Origin: Hyphochytrium catenoides
Lineage: Eukaryota; Sar; Hyphochytriomycetes; Hyphochytriales; Hyphochytriaceae
Length of the DNA: 64,000 bases
Assembly (NCBI GenBank): GCA_900088475.1
Contig: FLMG01000943.1
Span: 57,402 to 121,401, forward strand
Direction: 5' to 3'
Shown here: one piece after another, positions 1-11,700 of the stretch
Position numbering within the stretch: the first letter of the stretch is position 1
Layout of the letters: each line of letters opens with the position of its first letter
Made by a program: the position numbers and the translations under genes
The notes under the pieces: generated by a model
Told to the model about the DNA's origin: nothing
What the model saw: only the letters and a program-made list of their open reading frames with translations
Databases searched by the model: none

Positions 1-1023
1 GAGGTACTTCCTATACTCGGTTATGAACGGCCATTGAGACAATATGCAGATGCACTTTGGCTCGAAGACGCCAGAGCATCTGGCAAAGTATGGGCAGGTA
101 TGACAGATTGAGGAGATCAGAGTACGGTGTGAGTAGTTGGCTGCAGGCAGATCTCGGACAATTATTGTAGGCCAACACGCATAAATACAGGCATAGTGGC
201 AATTTGGTGGGCTGCAGTATCCCGATGAGTAAAGAGAGGCCCTACGAAAAACAGCGACAAGCACCACTTTGAAGAATGCCATTGGGGCAGGGGGGCGGTA
301 TGACTTACAAGCAGTCCTCTTTATGCTCGACATCCTCAGTTTTAAGCGGGGCTGCTCCTTGAGCTTCTTGGTATACAGTTGGGAGCCTTTCGCCTTGGAT
401 CTTATCATGCTGTCCGTCCAACTCGCCGTCCTCTTCCTCCTCCCCGTCCTCGTCCAATGGTTTGCTCGTAAGTCCAGCCATAATCTTTCGCATCTGGTTA
501 CAATGGCGCGGAAGAAGTTTCTCATAGAATGTAATGCAGCAGCCATAGAGGCGCTGTCCTACACCAGACGTTGAGACGAAGGTGAAGTAGCGGGGAGTGG
601 GTGGATTTTTTGTCAGCTTCAAGCCATTTGGGAAACAAAATAGCGCCACTCCTGAAGGAAATGGTGATCCTTCATGGTCTTTAATGGGAAACCTATCAGT
701 TACTTCGGCAGCAAAGCCAAGGTCCAAAACCTGGCTCAGAGACCGCTCGCATGGCTTAACCGGATGGCCTGATGGTGAGACAGGAACCTGATTGGGGGTG
801 TAGAAAGGTTATACAAAGTGTCAATCCATTGTAGATGGTGCTGCAGTCAACTAACAGTCCGGAGAGGTTGCTTGAGACGCTAAGGATGGTGCAAAAAAGT
901 TGCCGATGCTAAGGATGGTGCAAAACGAATAGCTTAACGCCCGCTCACCATATCTCCGCCAATGCCAGTGGTGACAAAGTATTCTGACAAGTGGGCATTT
1001 TTCTTGTTAGTGGGAGAGAACAT
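1..1023 (-). CDS. DENN-domain protein (N-terminal part; gene continues past left edge)
   Basis: DENN proteins act as guanine-nucleotide exchange factors or adaptors for Rab GTPases in membrane traffic. Three exons can be joined with matching phase: 949-1023, 309-787 and 1-79 (open at the window edge). Exon 1 gives a short start ending in LSEYFVTTGIGGDM, the usual opening of a uDENN module. Exon 2 carries AEVTDRFP, PFPSGVALFCFPNG and PRYFTFVSTSGVGQRLYGCC, all classic uDENN blocks, followed by an acidic linker. Exon 3 opens the core DENN domain with EPKCICILSQWPF. Donors are GTGAGC and GTAAGT. The start ATG (1021-1023) is the first in its exon and upstream coding exons cannot be excluded. The rest of the core and dDENN domains would lie outside the window. 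The family call is firm; the Rab target is unknown. Confidence 0.85.
881..924. repeat. 18-bp direct repeat inside DENN intron 1
   Basis: The word GCTAAGGATGGTGCAAAA occurs twice about 26 bp apart, inside the first intron of the DENN gene. It looks like a small local duplication. Confidence 0.6.
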
Positions 1024-2088
1024 CACTCCTCCTGCGGGACTCCCGCTGCAGCAGAAGGTTGATTCTGAATACCAACGGCTGGATACAATCCTCCTACCGC
1101 CGGTCTAGTCTGTTCTCTGCACTGGAGAACGCTCCTACTGTCGCTTCATCTGACACGGCCAGCGACTAGCCCCGAGCGGCACTCCATTAAAGATGAGAGC
1201 AGGACCCTCCGTACTATCAGCTTGCTACTGAGCTATTAAGTCTGGGTGCCGTAGATCTCTGTGTCTCTTCGGTGTTGAACCTCACTGATGTCGTTTAGTT
1301 CGGTTCTCCGTCCGCATGCCAGCTGCGGTTAGGCTTAGTCTAGGTTCGCTGCAAACCTTCAAGGCAATAAAATAGCAGAGAGATTCCCTGCTCTGTTTTC
1401 CCAACGGGGGTGCCCTACGCCAGGAGCCATGAGGCTGATCAGTGATGAGGCTACAGAGTGATGAGCCCTGCATGGCCTGAAGGGCGAGCCTAGAGCCTGT
1501 AAAGCTCACCTGTCTCATCATCAAGAGACATGTTATTTCTCAGCAATCAAGAGAAACGGTAAAGATCACCTTCAAAGTTCCATGGTGATAACTGTATGAT
1601 ATAGCGTTAGCGGCTATCTGGGCATCCCATTATTAATCGCTCATCAGCATTTCTCTTCTTCTGCTGCACGATGGGATAGACTCGCCAAGCCTTGACATAC
1701 TTTATAAATGGTTAGACCTCGTCAAAGGTGTAAGCCGCACCATCATCAGCTAAAAGGAAAATGTGACATCTACATCCAGCCTCAGTCATAGGTCGTCTTT
1801 GATTTGTCGCAGCATCCCAGGTCATCTGGAGCTTCATCACATTCAAACCAGCTTTTTCTTTCGTATAAGTGTTAAACTCCTTATGTAGGAGGGAAAGGAA
1901 AACCTCAAAAAGCTGCAAGAAGGAGGAGGCGTGACTCTTGCTACTGCTATGCCTCGCTCACTAACCGCATTCTATCATAGGTTTTCCTCTGTCCAACGCG
2001 GTATTCATTAGGGATAAAGTGGTGTAAGTCGGTGTTTCGCATCATCGTCCAATAGTCGGGTGAAGAGGGTCAAATTCAACCAGGTCCG
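1024..2088. other. intergenic stretch with one possible orphan exon
   Basis: There is no gene I can defend here. On the minus strand 1712-1915 is an open stretch preceded by a good pyrimidine-CAG acceptor. It encodes a plausible helical-to-polar peptide (starting LFEVFLSLLHKEF and ending GAAYTFDE) but has only a weak GTCTAA donor and no clear partner exon. A second open frame at 1282-1524 (-) shows no recognisable composition. Confidence 0.3.
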
Positions 2089-3224
2089 TTAGGAATACTT
2101 CCGCCGTGGCTTGTAATGGTCTTTAAGGTAGAAACCGCCTGCGGTTGCAGTACATAACACCGTTGCGTTGCGGGCAGCAAGTAGCACACTTCCTACAGTC
2201 ATCAAAATGAGAATAATGTCCTCTAGCAAAAGAAGTGGTGGTACGGAAGAGCAGGAGATGTGGGGTACAACCGGTATTGATATGCCAACCAGGTGTACAC
2301 TAGGAGGGGTACTTACTTCTAAAGAGGTAAGTCGGAGCAGCTGCTGTCAAGAAAAGTGCCGAATAGAAGAGCTCAGGGTGGGTACGGCGGAATCCATCAG
2401 CCTCGTGGAAATCTGTCCTCCATGACCTTGGTGTTAGTAAAGAGTTGCTTTTGGGATATAGGTCAAGCACGGACCAAAAGTACGTACAGTATTGCGCGGA
2501 CCGGAAGGATGACTCTAACGGCTGAAGCTGCGTCTTTACTTCTTCTGCAGTCCGTTGTAGCATTTGCTAGAGTCCGTCTGAGTCAAGGTACTAGTCCAAA
2601 GGTACGCTAACGTGCTCACCTCCTCTTGCACCAAAATCCGGTTCAGTTTCTGCCTTCCAGAGGCAATGTACTGTCGAAGAAAAGTCCCTTCGCCCTCAGG
2701 ATCATAAGACCGAGTAAAGTCAACCGCAAACTTTGTGGTCTCCGCTACGGAGTCCTTTACGCTCTTCCACATCTGTTGCCATCGTAACCAAACAATCATA
2801 CGCAGGTTGAGCTACGCTATAGTATAATGAGTACTCTCCCCAAGGGGGCGGTGTAAATGCAACCTCACTGGAGTCCTCACCACCCATACAGCCATCAATA
2901 AAAAAAAAGAAAAGTATAATGAGTACAAGGTCTCACCTTTGAGGCTTCGTCTCTGACAGGTGAGATCCGCTTATTTATGTCATCCACCCCATCCTTCACT
3001 CTGGTAGACACAGCCTCTTGAGCGTCCGAGAACTGCATGTAAGAGCAGAGAACCGTCAGCCTCTATCTTGTTAATGCTGCACGGGGTACGGCGCAACCTG
3101 CCTTCTGATTAGCTGCCTCCCTTATATTACTTGGAGAGAGTCGTTCAGGCTCCTCCTTCCTTAGGTTCTGCCTTGGTTTTGTTTCAACCTCTGGGGAGTG
3201 CGACGACGAGGCATTGCTTGCCAT
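2089..3224 (-). CDS. small six-exon membrane protein, possibly mitochondrial
   Basis: Five exons chain in phase: 2937-3032, 2620-2772, 2488-2566, 2317-2412 and 2089-2192 (stop TAA at 2089-2091). They are preceded by a first exon starting at ATG 3222-3224 whose exact donor is unresolved. The protein is about 210-220 residues. It has a polar, helical N-terminal two thirds (VKDGVDDINKRI, MWKSVKDSVAETTKF) and two hydrophobic segments near the C-terminus (LFYSALFLTAAAPTYLF, then LLAARNATVLCTATAGGFYL), ending in a basic tail. That plan, an amphipathic helix region plus a C-terminal membrane hairpin, resembles the ApoO/MIC26-type MICOS proteins, but I see no decisive signature and that function is a guess. 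Every junction from exon 2 on keeps frame, which makes the gene itself likely. Confidence 0.6.
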
Positions 3225-3319
3225 CTTGGTGCTGTAGGGTGAGTCCTAGTGGGACTTAACTGTCACTCCTTTTACTCTTTTACACTTGCCACTCTCTTCC
3301 AGAGGCACTAGAAGGTGAC

Positions 3320-3517
3320 TTAGATCAATACGCAGCAAATTAGTCGCGTGTAGTTGTGGTACCTGCCTCGCTTGATGATCTCGCAGAGCGCTTCCAAGCT
3401 TCCGTCTTCACAAGCCAGGTCAAGAAGTTGTGCCCTTGAGACACGCTTCGTCAGGCTTTTCTTGTCCTTGGACCTTGGACTTTGTTTCCCAATAAAAAGC
3501 CCGAGTCCTGCAGTCAC
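3320..3517 (-). other. possible orphan coding exon
   Basis: An open frame follows a CTGCAG acceptor near 3510. It encodes a lysine-rich start and then RAQLLDLACEDGSLEALCEI, which has the composition of a real helical or ankyrin-like segment. A GTACCA donor could end it after KRG. It may belong to the minus-strand gene immediately upstream or be a separate fragment. No complete model could be built. Confidence 0.3.
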
Positions 3518-3617
3518 GTCGCCGTGAAGAGAGTCTGTAGGCTATGGTCTCGAGTCTCTCTCCTACGGTACTTTACTAACAGACGATCGGGAAGCTAGCT
3601 GTCCTACTCCCCCGCCT

Positions 3618-4254
3618 TTATGTGAAGATCCCGTCAAGGGTATCGTACACCGTGTAACGTGATGTTCGCGTCGAGTCAAAGCTGTACCGCGGATACTGTA
3701 TATTCCAGTCAAGGTGTTCAGCTTCAGAACAGACCTCAATACTAGGCGTATTATTCTGAATAGAGGGACTGTATACATCCGTTTCCTCATCTGTTCCATT
3801 AACCAATGTCAAAGGTCTGGCAGCTGATGATCACACACAACCTTTCACCTTCTCCCTCACTCACCGTGTAGTGCCTTTCATGAAGGTAGGGAGACTCGGC
3901 TTGGAGCTCTTCTCATCTTGGTTCAGCTGGGGTGTAAGCCAATGTTGGGCGCCTGGCTATGCCACATATAGAGACCACCCACGTTGAGCAGAAGCTCTAG
4001 TGAAGCATCCCGCCATCAGGGAGCGGTAAGTAAAGCGCTAGGGCGACGTGGTGGTGTTAAGGGCAATGCCAATGGGAGCGAAAGGTAGGAGCCGCATTGA
4101 GTCCTTCTAACCTTCTTCTGCGGTATGGGGCCCTTACCCCGTACTCTTGAGCAACCGGCGACCATGAAGCAAGAACCGCGGCGTGATGGATCTGGTAGGG
4201 TTCCACCTTCTCGGTCAGATGGTCATTCTCCACATCTTGACACTGTGGACACAA
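3618..4254 (-). CDS. hypothetical small protein, two exons visible, 5' end unresolved
   Basis: An exon ending at 4138 with a GTAAGG donor (reads ENDHLTEKVEPYQIHHAAVL and on to AQEYG) joins in phase to an exon starting at 3816. That exon reads PLTLVNGTDEETDVYSPSIQ and continues acidic to a TAA at 3618-3620. No in-frame ATG is visible upstream before the divergent plus-strand gene begins at 4291, so the start is missing or lies in a small exon I could not place. A short CPQC motif near the start could be incidental. No family is recognised. Only 36 bp separate it from the divergent MSP-SH3 gene, so a shared promoter is possible. Confidence 0.4.
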
Positions 4255-4290
4255 AATGGTGCTTTGGTTTGACGACCGTTTACTAGGAGG

Positions 4291-7200
4291 ATGAGGTCAT
4301 CGGTAAACTCTTCCCCTAGGCTCCCTCCACCCTCTGGCTCGCCTAGAGTGGACAGTCAGGCCATAAGCGCTCAGGCACGAAAGCACGAAGCCACGAATTC
4401 TGCTACAATGCACCCCACCTCTTCACCTAGACTTCCATCCCTTGATCCTTCTATACCATCAGCGATGTCCCATCAGCATTGTCCGGTAGCTGACCTTGCC
4501 TTCCACTCGGAGAAGCAGGCGGTGCCCTCCCGTACCTTCTCAAAGAGGGAGAATCTCAGAGGACCAGTATTGGCTCCACTTATACATGCGGCACCGCTAA
4601 ACAGGCAGTGTCTGAATCTTTCACAAAAAGACCAGACACGGCATACTGAAGATGCAGAAGGTGCATCTTCAAGCGAAGGTGACAGCGACACCGCTTCTTG
4701 CTACTGTTCTGCGGGAGAGCAGCTGATGGAAGATAATGTGCAGTTGCTAATTGCAAGAAGCCTGGAGAACTACTCAGAACACAGCCCCTATAAGGCTAGT
4801 AATAGCTCTGGAAACTCTTTGAAATCCCCTAGACGAAGGAAAGGCCCTAACTCACCCCGAAAATTGCTGAGCAAAGATGGCAATGATGAGCTGGGTCCGT
4901 CTCAAAATGTAGAAGCGCCAAGACGCAACGAGCCTCCTACTTTACAGGGAAGTGCGTTAAGGAAAAAGAAGAAACGTGCCAACTCTGTTCGTGACTACCT
5001 CCGCTACACCCCTGAGGAGGAGATACCTTTCCCAGGTAAGAGGAAGAAAGTCCTCTAGAGAGGGTTGTGAAAGCGCACCACCACTCTTGTGGGCTCATTC
5101 TTTCGTCCTCTTCCTTCTCCCATATTTCTCTTGTTCCTCCAGTCAGTCCCAATCAACCAAGCTCAGGCAGGCTACTACTTCAGAACACCTCTTCTAACAG
5201 TGCAGTGGCTTTCAAGGTTAAAACCACTGCCCCTAATCGCTATCAAATCAAGCCCCCAATGGGCATCATTGGGCCTCTATGCCAATTTGCTATTGAATGT
5301 AAGCAAAGGTTCTAATACTCATCGTTCACCGTCGAACTACTGGCTGCGGCCTGCAATGTCTTCGTGTCCATCTCTCACCCTGCCTCCCCACTTGCATATA
5401 TCCCCATTCGTTCCTTACGGCCTTGGGCTTTCTTCTTCTATCTACAGTCATCATTCCTGCCACAGAAACGGAAGCTTTGTTATTCCCAATTGGGTCAAGA
5501 GGCACCACAACGAAAGGGCTTATTCCTTCACTTTATGGGAAAGACAAGTTTCTGGTCCAGAGCGCCATACTTGAAGAACAGGACTTTGGTGCAGAGAGCA
5601 AGCAAAAGACCCTCAATTCAGTGGTAAGCGATAGGGCTTAAGCGCTGCAGTTCTTTTGGGCCAGTTGACTTGGCGGACATCAAATTGGCTTCCTTTTCAA
5701 TGTCACTGATGTAGTGTGAAGTTCATTTAATCTTCGTTTTCATTGGCGTTTGGCTTTGGGATCTGATAGCTTCACGCAGTGGATGACGACTCGATGGAAG
5801 AACAAGACAGTGGAGAGGAAGTTCAAATCAAAACACTTTCAGCAAGTAGTAGTCTCTGACGACAGCGATAGCTCGGAGGGTGATGGTAGAAAGATTGAGA
5901 CCACCAAGGTCATGGCTGAGCGCGAGTTGCAACGAGAACCGCGGAAGAGGATGGCGAACCAGCCTTTGGGGCCATCGACCGCTAACCTAGACCGAGTTGG
6001 TTGCGGTAGCCTCCCAGGAACTGACGGACTCTTCAATACAATGACCTCTCCTCATGGTCCTTCCCCAGCTGCAAATGGAATAGCATGGGCCTCAATTGCA
6101 GAAACTCGTGAGTCTTCCCTTAAACCGAAACATGCTGCACAACCAACAAATCAGCCAAATAGGATCATTGGGGATAAGGAGCCAGGCAGACAAGAGGCAA
6201 CCTCCTCTTGGAAGAGAGAAGCACTCTCCTCCGAGGCGATACAATCGCCAGACGAGAGCTCACGCAAACTTGCCAACACAATGGAGAAGCTAGTGTCTTG
6301 GCTGTGCTATTCGTATGAAACTGCGAATCGCGACCATATCGGCGTGACAGCTCTTCCAAGGTGGGGTAGCGCCTTATGAAAGCTTCTCACTTTTTGAATC
6401 TGCTCGCGATCTCGCATAACTTACCCGCCTATACCTGCCAACCTATGTATCGTTGCAGGGTCGTTGGGGAGGTTCGTGACTTCCTGTCATCGCTTTCAAG
6501 TGGCACTCCTCTAGAGTTCTTCAAGGCCCGTGATGTTGCGAATTTTCCTGAGATGGTACTATCACCTGAGCGTTGTGCTGCCACCCTCGAAGCGGTCATC
6601 CAAAGCTTAAAGAATATCTTATCAGCTTTTCTAGCAGACCTTGCTGGTGGAGAAGTGGCTATCGAGCTATTTGGCCAGCAAGGACTATTGCTCGTGCGGG
6701 AGAGAAATGTGCTGAGCATAGATAGGGGCTTAAAAAAAGTTATTGACCTCATGCACCGGAGACGCCCAAAGAACAATCAAGAAACACCAGGAGGCAATCG
6801 AAGGAAACAACGAAATAGGCGACAGTCAGATAAAGTTGTTGAGAGCATGCCACACAATGACGGAAAAAGCATTGAAAGAAGCCAGACATTGCCAAAGAAG
6901 GATTACGCACGCCATGGTACTGGTAGTAGGCGACGATCACGGAAAGAGAGCTCCAGAGTAAGTAGGAACCGCGATGGTTTTGTCCTTTCTCTTCTCCACA
7001 ATGCAAGCACTTTTCGTAGCATTCGCATCTCTGCCTACTCACTTTGAAGTTACCGGTACAGCCGCGTTGGTCCACATCACTCCTTGCTCTCGAGATGCAA
7101 CAACATTAACCGTTTGCCAAGCTATTGAGCACGCCCATCTTCTTCACCAAAGTCCGTACAAGCCAATGATCTAGTCCAATAACCTTGTTCCTCTCCGAAT

Positions 7201-8786
7201 TTCCTTGGTTGGGTTAAGCCCAAAGGTGAAGTGAATTCTGGCTCCAATTATTTGCTCACGGCTCTTTCCAAATACTTCAACAGTCTCGAGGTCTTGAGTC
7301 AGCCGAGGAAGAGGACGAAGGCAGCAGCAGTGGGATGTTTAATGACGATGGATCGTCTACCTCGAGCTCAAGACAGCGTTATCTAGGTAGTCCTAGAAGA
7401 AGACGCAGGGATTCTCGTCTCGGTGGTAAACACGAACCAGGCGGAGAAGAGGGCAGCTCTGACAACTCATGTCCGACCCAAAGGGAGAAGCCCAAGGCCT
7501 ATGCTAAGGTCACAAAGCCAAATCTGGTCTTTCGAGCAATTGCCCTTGATTGGCTCCTGGATGCGAGGAACTACCTCTATCGTGACACTAAAAGAATAGG
7601 AAAGGAACATGATGGGCCGACGGTTATAGAGGACGCAACAAGTGGCAAACTGAAGCAGAATGAAGGTGAATCATCTTCCACGTCCACCAACTGGCTCCGA
7701 GCTTTATCTCTTTATAGGGCGGAATGCCAGGAGGCTCTGTCTCTGGGATTATGTGGAATGACCCTACTGGCTTTCGTTCAGCTTATTCTATCGTCGGAGG
7801 AGGAACTGGCCTCTATTTGGGACGCGGTAGAAATAAACTGCAGATTGCGCCTAGAAGAGAGCAAATGCAACATCCAGTTACTGCGAGACACAGAAGCCTT
7901 GACGATCCCATCTCCCTCCTCTGCCCGCTCTAACTCCACTAACGGGTCTTCCTCCTCGTCTGGTCCTGCTTCAGTGTCTGTCTTGGACATCAACAGAGAA
8001 GAGTTGTCTCTTTTGGTGGAAAATAAGGAACATATTGATGTGAACAGTCATGATAATGTTCTCCAGTCGGCGTTGAAGGATGAGAAAGAGCAAAAGACTA
8101 GGTTGGAAGAGGTTCTTCGCAAAAGGCAAAGAATTGGAAAGAAAGCTCAATCCACCACAACCCTTCTCGCTGAAGCCTTTCTGGCCCTGGACGATATATC
8201 AGAATCTGTTACGGCTACGCTGTTTGGTCTTCAGAAGTTCTCGGGAGAGAGTATTCGGACCCTTGCTTCAGAAAGAGGTCTCTTAGAGTTTCCTCCAATG
8301 ACCGTCGTGGCAGTCAATGATGCTCGCAGAAGCTACCACTTGGGTTTCCCCTTAGTTGACGTGGACAAAGAATCTTTATTATCCAGTTGTCGTCTCCATG
8401 GTACTGAGCCTGGAGTAAGCCCACCTCCTGACGTTGGGAAAGAAGAGACAGAAGAGGTGCCGCCTATAACAGATCTCTCAGGCAGCAGAGTTTGTGCTCC
8501 CTACGTTGAGACGACAGTGTCTGCCTGTGCTACTCCCCTCCTCACAGTCAAAGCTTTGGCTGCCTATGAAGCGATAGATGATAGTGAATTGCCCCTTCTT
8601 GAAGGCGATCTACTCACAGTAAGGACTCAGGATCCTAGCGGCTGGTGGTATGGAACTAATAATGGCACTGGGAGAAGCGGGTGGTTCCCCTCCACATTTG
8701 TGCAGGTAGCATATGATCTATGGACAATTATGGAGACTGGCACCCCGCGATCCGAAGACTGGGACGATCAGACACCACGACGGTAG
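4291..8786 (+). CDS. MSP (VAP-type) domain + SH3 domain protein, six exons
   Basis: Exons 4291-5035, 5143-5298, 5448-5623, 5780-6312, 6459-6957 and 7284-8786 join with correct phase at every junction and total 3612 nt (1203 residues). Residues 1-245 are Ser/Pro-rich and disordered. Residues about 246-375 are an MSP domain: LLLQNTSSNSAVAFKVKTTA, PNRYQIKPPMGIIGP and KDKFLVQSAI match the VAP core that binds FFAT motifs, and VWMTTRWKNKTVERKF matches the end of the VAP domain. A middle part has a predicted helical block (LSPERCAATLEAVIQSLKNI) and basic Ser/Arg-rich linkers. Residues about 1126-1180 are an SH3 domain (ALAAYEAIDDSELPLLEGD, SGWWYGTN, GWFPSTFVQ). There is no tail anchor, unlike VAPs. 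An in-frame TGA at 4270 supports ATG 4291. The main doubt is whether 7284 onward is a separate gene, but the phases (0/0) and the matching Arg/Ser-rich composition favour one gene. Confidence 0.75.
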
Positions 8787-11700
8787 CGTTGATTAGACTG
8801 CCAGATTTTGTCGGTCCAGACAATATCTATACCTAAAGAAGGTATCAATGGGACAACCAAGGAAGACACATCAATAATATATTGGTGGCTCACCCCTGTT
8901 CTGGTGGTTAAGCTTGCAGGATAAGGGGAACAGTAGCAGGTGGTGGATTTAAAGCTAGAGATGTGATCCATCAACGACGCTTTCAGGGCTACCCTCAAGT
9001 GCTTTGCATTTGCAGCTGCTACCTGATGATTGAAGCTAACAGTCTGGTCGTGTAAGAGATTACCAAGGGTAGTCACATCTACTAGTTGATATAGCTACCG
9101 CCAAGGTTACGGAACAGACCTCAGGGTTCAAGCAGGAACTGTCTGTGACCGACTTAGGAAAATCGGGCAATTTGGTCTGACTGCGTAGTCAGTTGGTGGC
9201 TCATTCGACTTCTATTAGACAAAAGCTCTCTCGGAAGACCATAATGTTGGAAGGGGGGCTTAAGCTAAACCTTCGCATTGCCGTCACGTCTCCATGGGCC
9301 ATAGTAGAGAGGCACATAACCCGATCTTAGACCATTGGACCTCTGGGACAACCTTTTGCAGACGGCCAAGAACCGGACGCGGAGGAACCTATGTAGTTTA
9401 TTTATTAAATGCGCGTACGTTGAGGTGATAGTACGACAAACCACTCCGTGTCACTTGCGAAGATCCTCCTCAGACTCAAATTTTATTCACCGTGCTCGAC
9501 TGCATATCTTCATTTCGCTGAACGATGATACAGCCTATCCACTCTTTCCTTGATATTGCGAGTTCTTCGGACCTCGAGCACTAGTCCGTTGTTTACCTTT
9601 CTTAGACCATTCCTTAGCAGATGTGGCTAACCTCCACTCCACATACTCCCGTTATCAAGACTTAGTGTTTGGTACTCACGAAAAAAGTGCATGCCGTGCA
9701 ACGACCGATTAGCTAACGGCGGGCGAAGCTCCTAGTCGTTTTATCGAGCCTGCTTTAAGGACATATGGCTCCCATCACAACCCCATACTACATCCTCTTG
9801 GGGGTAATATACCTGGCTTCTGTCAGAGCCAATATGTGCCCCTACTCTCTTTGGAACAGCAGTGATGATGAATGCACCAGGGTAGCGACCCTGGAGCACC
9901 CACTTACGGGAGCCCAACTCCTGTAGATAGATACGCGTCACCCGCAGTGTCTCGGATATACAGTCAGTCAGAAGTCGACGCCAGTTCCGTCAACAACGAA
10001 GACGGAGAAAGAAGGCCTCCTTCGATTGATTGGAGTGAGACATGTGGTGGGCGTGGGACGATCGGCATCATCATCATCTTCAATCATCACCATCAGATCC
10101 TACATGTATAGACCAACAAACGTTTTGAGGTGAAAGGGGATACCCGATCGAAGTCTTAAATTGCCTGTCCTTTGTTAAAATGTATGATATGATGTTGCTG
10201 GGTAGTAAGAAGGTTGGTGGTGGTAATGACTCGTGTCACTGGTACCGTAGTGGAGCGGCCAGCGCTTATGCGTCATCACTCTGGATTCGTTCCTGCTTTG
10301 TTTCGAAAATCAGGAGCCAGTCCTGTGCGATCACTGGCTCCCTGATGATGCACTCTCTGTTCCATCGTTCTTCAGTTCCCTGTTCACAAACATGTCAACC
10401 ATCATTCTCCAAGGGAGTCCGACTAGTGTGTTTGGACTCGATGAGAGACAGTGCACCTTGAGTTCTGGCGCAGCTTGGGGCCTGATGACGCGTGCAAACA
10501 CATACCGTTCCTCGTAGCGCTGCAAACTACTATCGAACTACTGTACAGTGCAGCTTCTTGTCCGTGTATACAGATGCAATGTTATGGCTTGCACATAGCT
10601 AGCGAGGACGCTCGAAAATAATAGTTGGTTCTACCCAAGAGTACTTTGATCTGAAGTATATATGGTCCCCTTGGACGAAGAAGGATCGCGTGCGTAAATC
10701 CCTCCCAAGAAGGATCGCCATCAGAGCGTACATCCTCCTCCCTCCTAGCTGCCAAGGTGCATCAGCCATCAATAATATGTACGGCTAAGGAATGTTTGCA
10801 GAATATCACCAGCAGATAATGCCACAGTTGCTCCATTGTACTGTACCTCAGCCGATGATATGACGCGAACAGCGACTACCATTACTTCTTTTGTCTGACC
10901 CTCACCTTTACTGCGGTACCGTGACGAGGCTTATATCTGCAGCGTAGTCCTGGAACGTAGAGTAGTACTTTTCGAGCGCACCCAGGGGTCAGATGCCTCT
11001 CAGGTTGTTGGGTGGTGTGGGCTGATGAACACAACGCATGGGTTCCATGTGTTCTACTGGAACTCCGTTTTGCATCAGGGACGAATATACGTTCTCTCTC
11101 ATACTGTCTAAAATAGTAAGCACTAGTACTCTGGAGGTTAGGTAGGCCGGGTATGCAAGAGACCAGTCCGAATAAGAAAGTATAATCAGGTTCGTTCCCT
11201 GTCGAACCTGCCAAAGTAGTGCCAGACTACAGTGGGACAAGTAAGGCTTAGTAGTTCTAGGTTTAATATTTGCCCTGTAAATTTAGAGGCCCGTAGGAGG
11301 TAGGAGAGGGACCCTATTATAAGCGTGCTATAACAAAGTCAACCAGGGCAAAATGATGTTACTGTGTGCCTATTGGTGACCATCGACCTCAATGATCTTT
11401 GCTCTGGATGGCCGTCATCTCAGATCCTACTGGTCAGTAGGTAGATGATAGGTGCTGCACTACTGTATATACAGTGACGATAAGAACTCATGTTGGTTTC
11501 TACGTACAGTTATTCTCAAGCAGTCTAAATAAAACGGATACGGATCTTCTGATCACTACGGTAGAGAGGGACTGTCGTTCGAAAAGGATGACGCTTATAG
11601 CGTCCTTTTGTGACGTCTGACGAGCGGGCAGACCCCAAGCCCCTTTAATGGGTGCAGTACTTGTAAAAAGGAGACCTTCACATATAGAAACGTTAACAGC

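Noticed and set aside
5089-5627. Plus-strand frames read straight through MSP introns
   Set aside because: They run through introns in shifted frames; the phase-consistent MSP model explains the region.
6743-6961. Alternative helical frame within exon 5 of the MSP-SH3 gene (TIKKHQEAIEGNNEIGDSQI)
   Set aside because: It looks like a coiled coil and would need a frameshift at the A7 run near 6732, but only the original frame meets the 6957 donor in phase 0 with exon 6.
8768-9076. 102-codon minus-strand frame with protein-like composition
   Set aside because: Overlaps the 3' end of the MSP-SH3 coding region, has no clear ATG and no partner exon.
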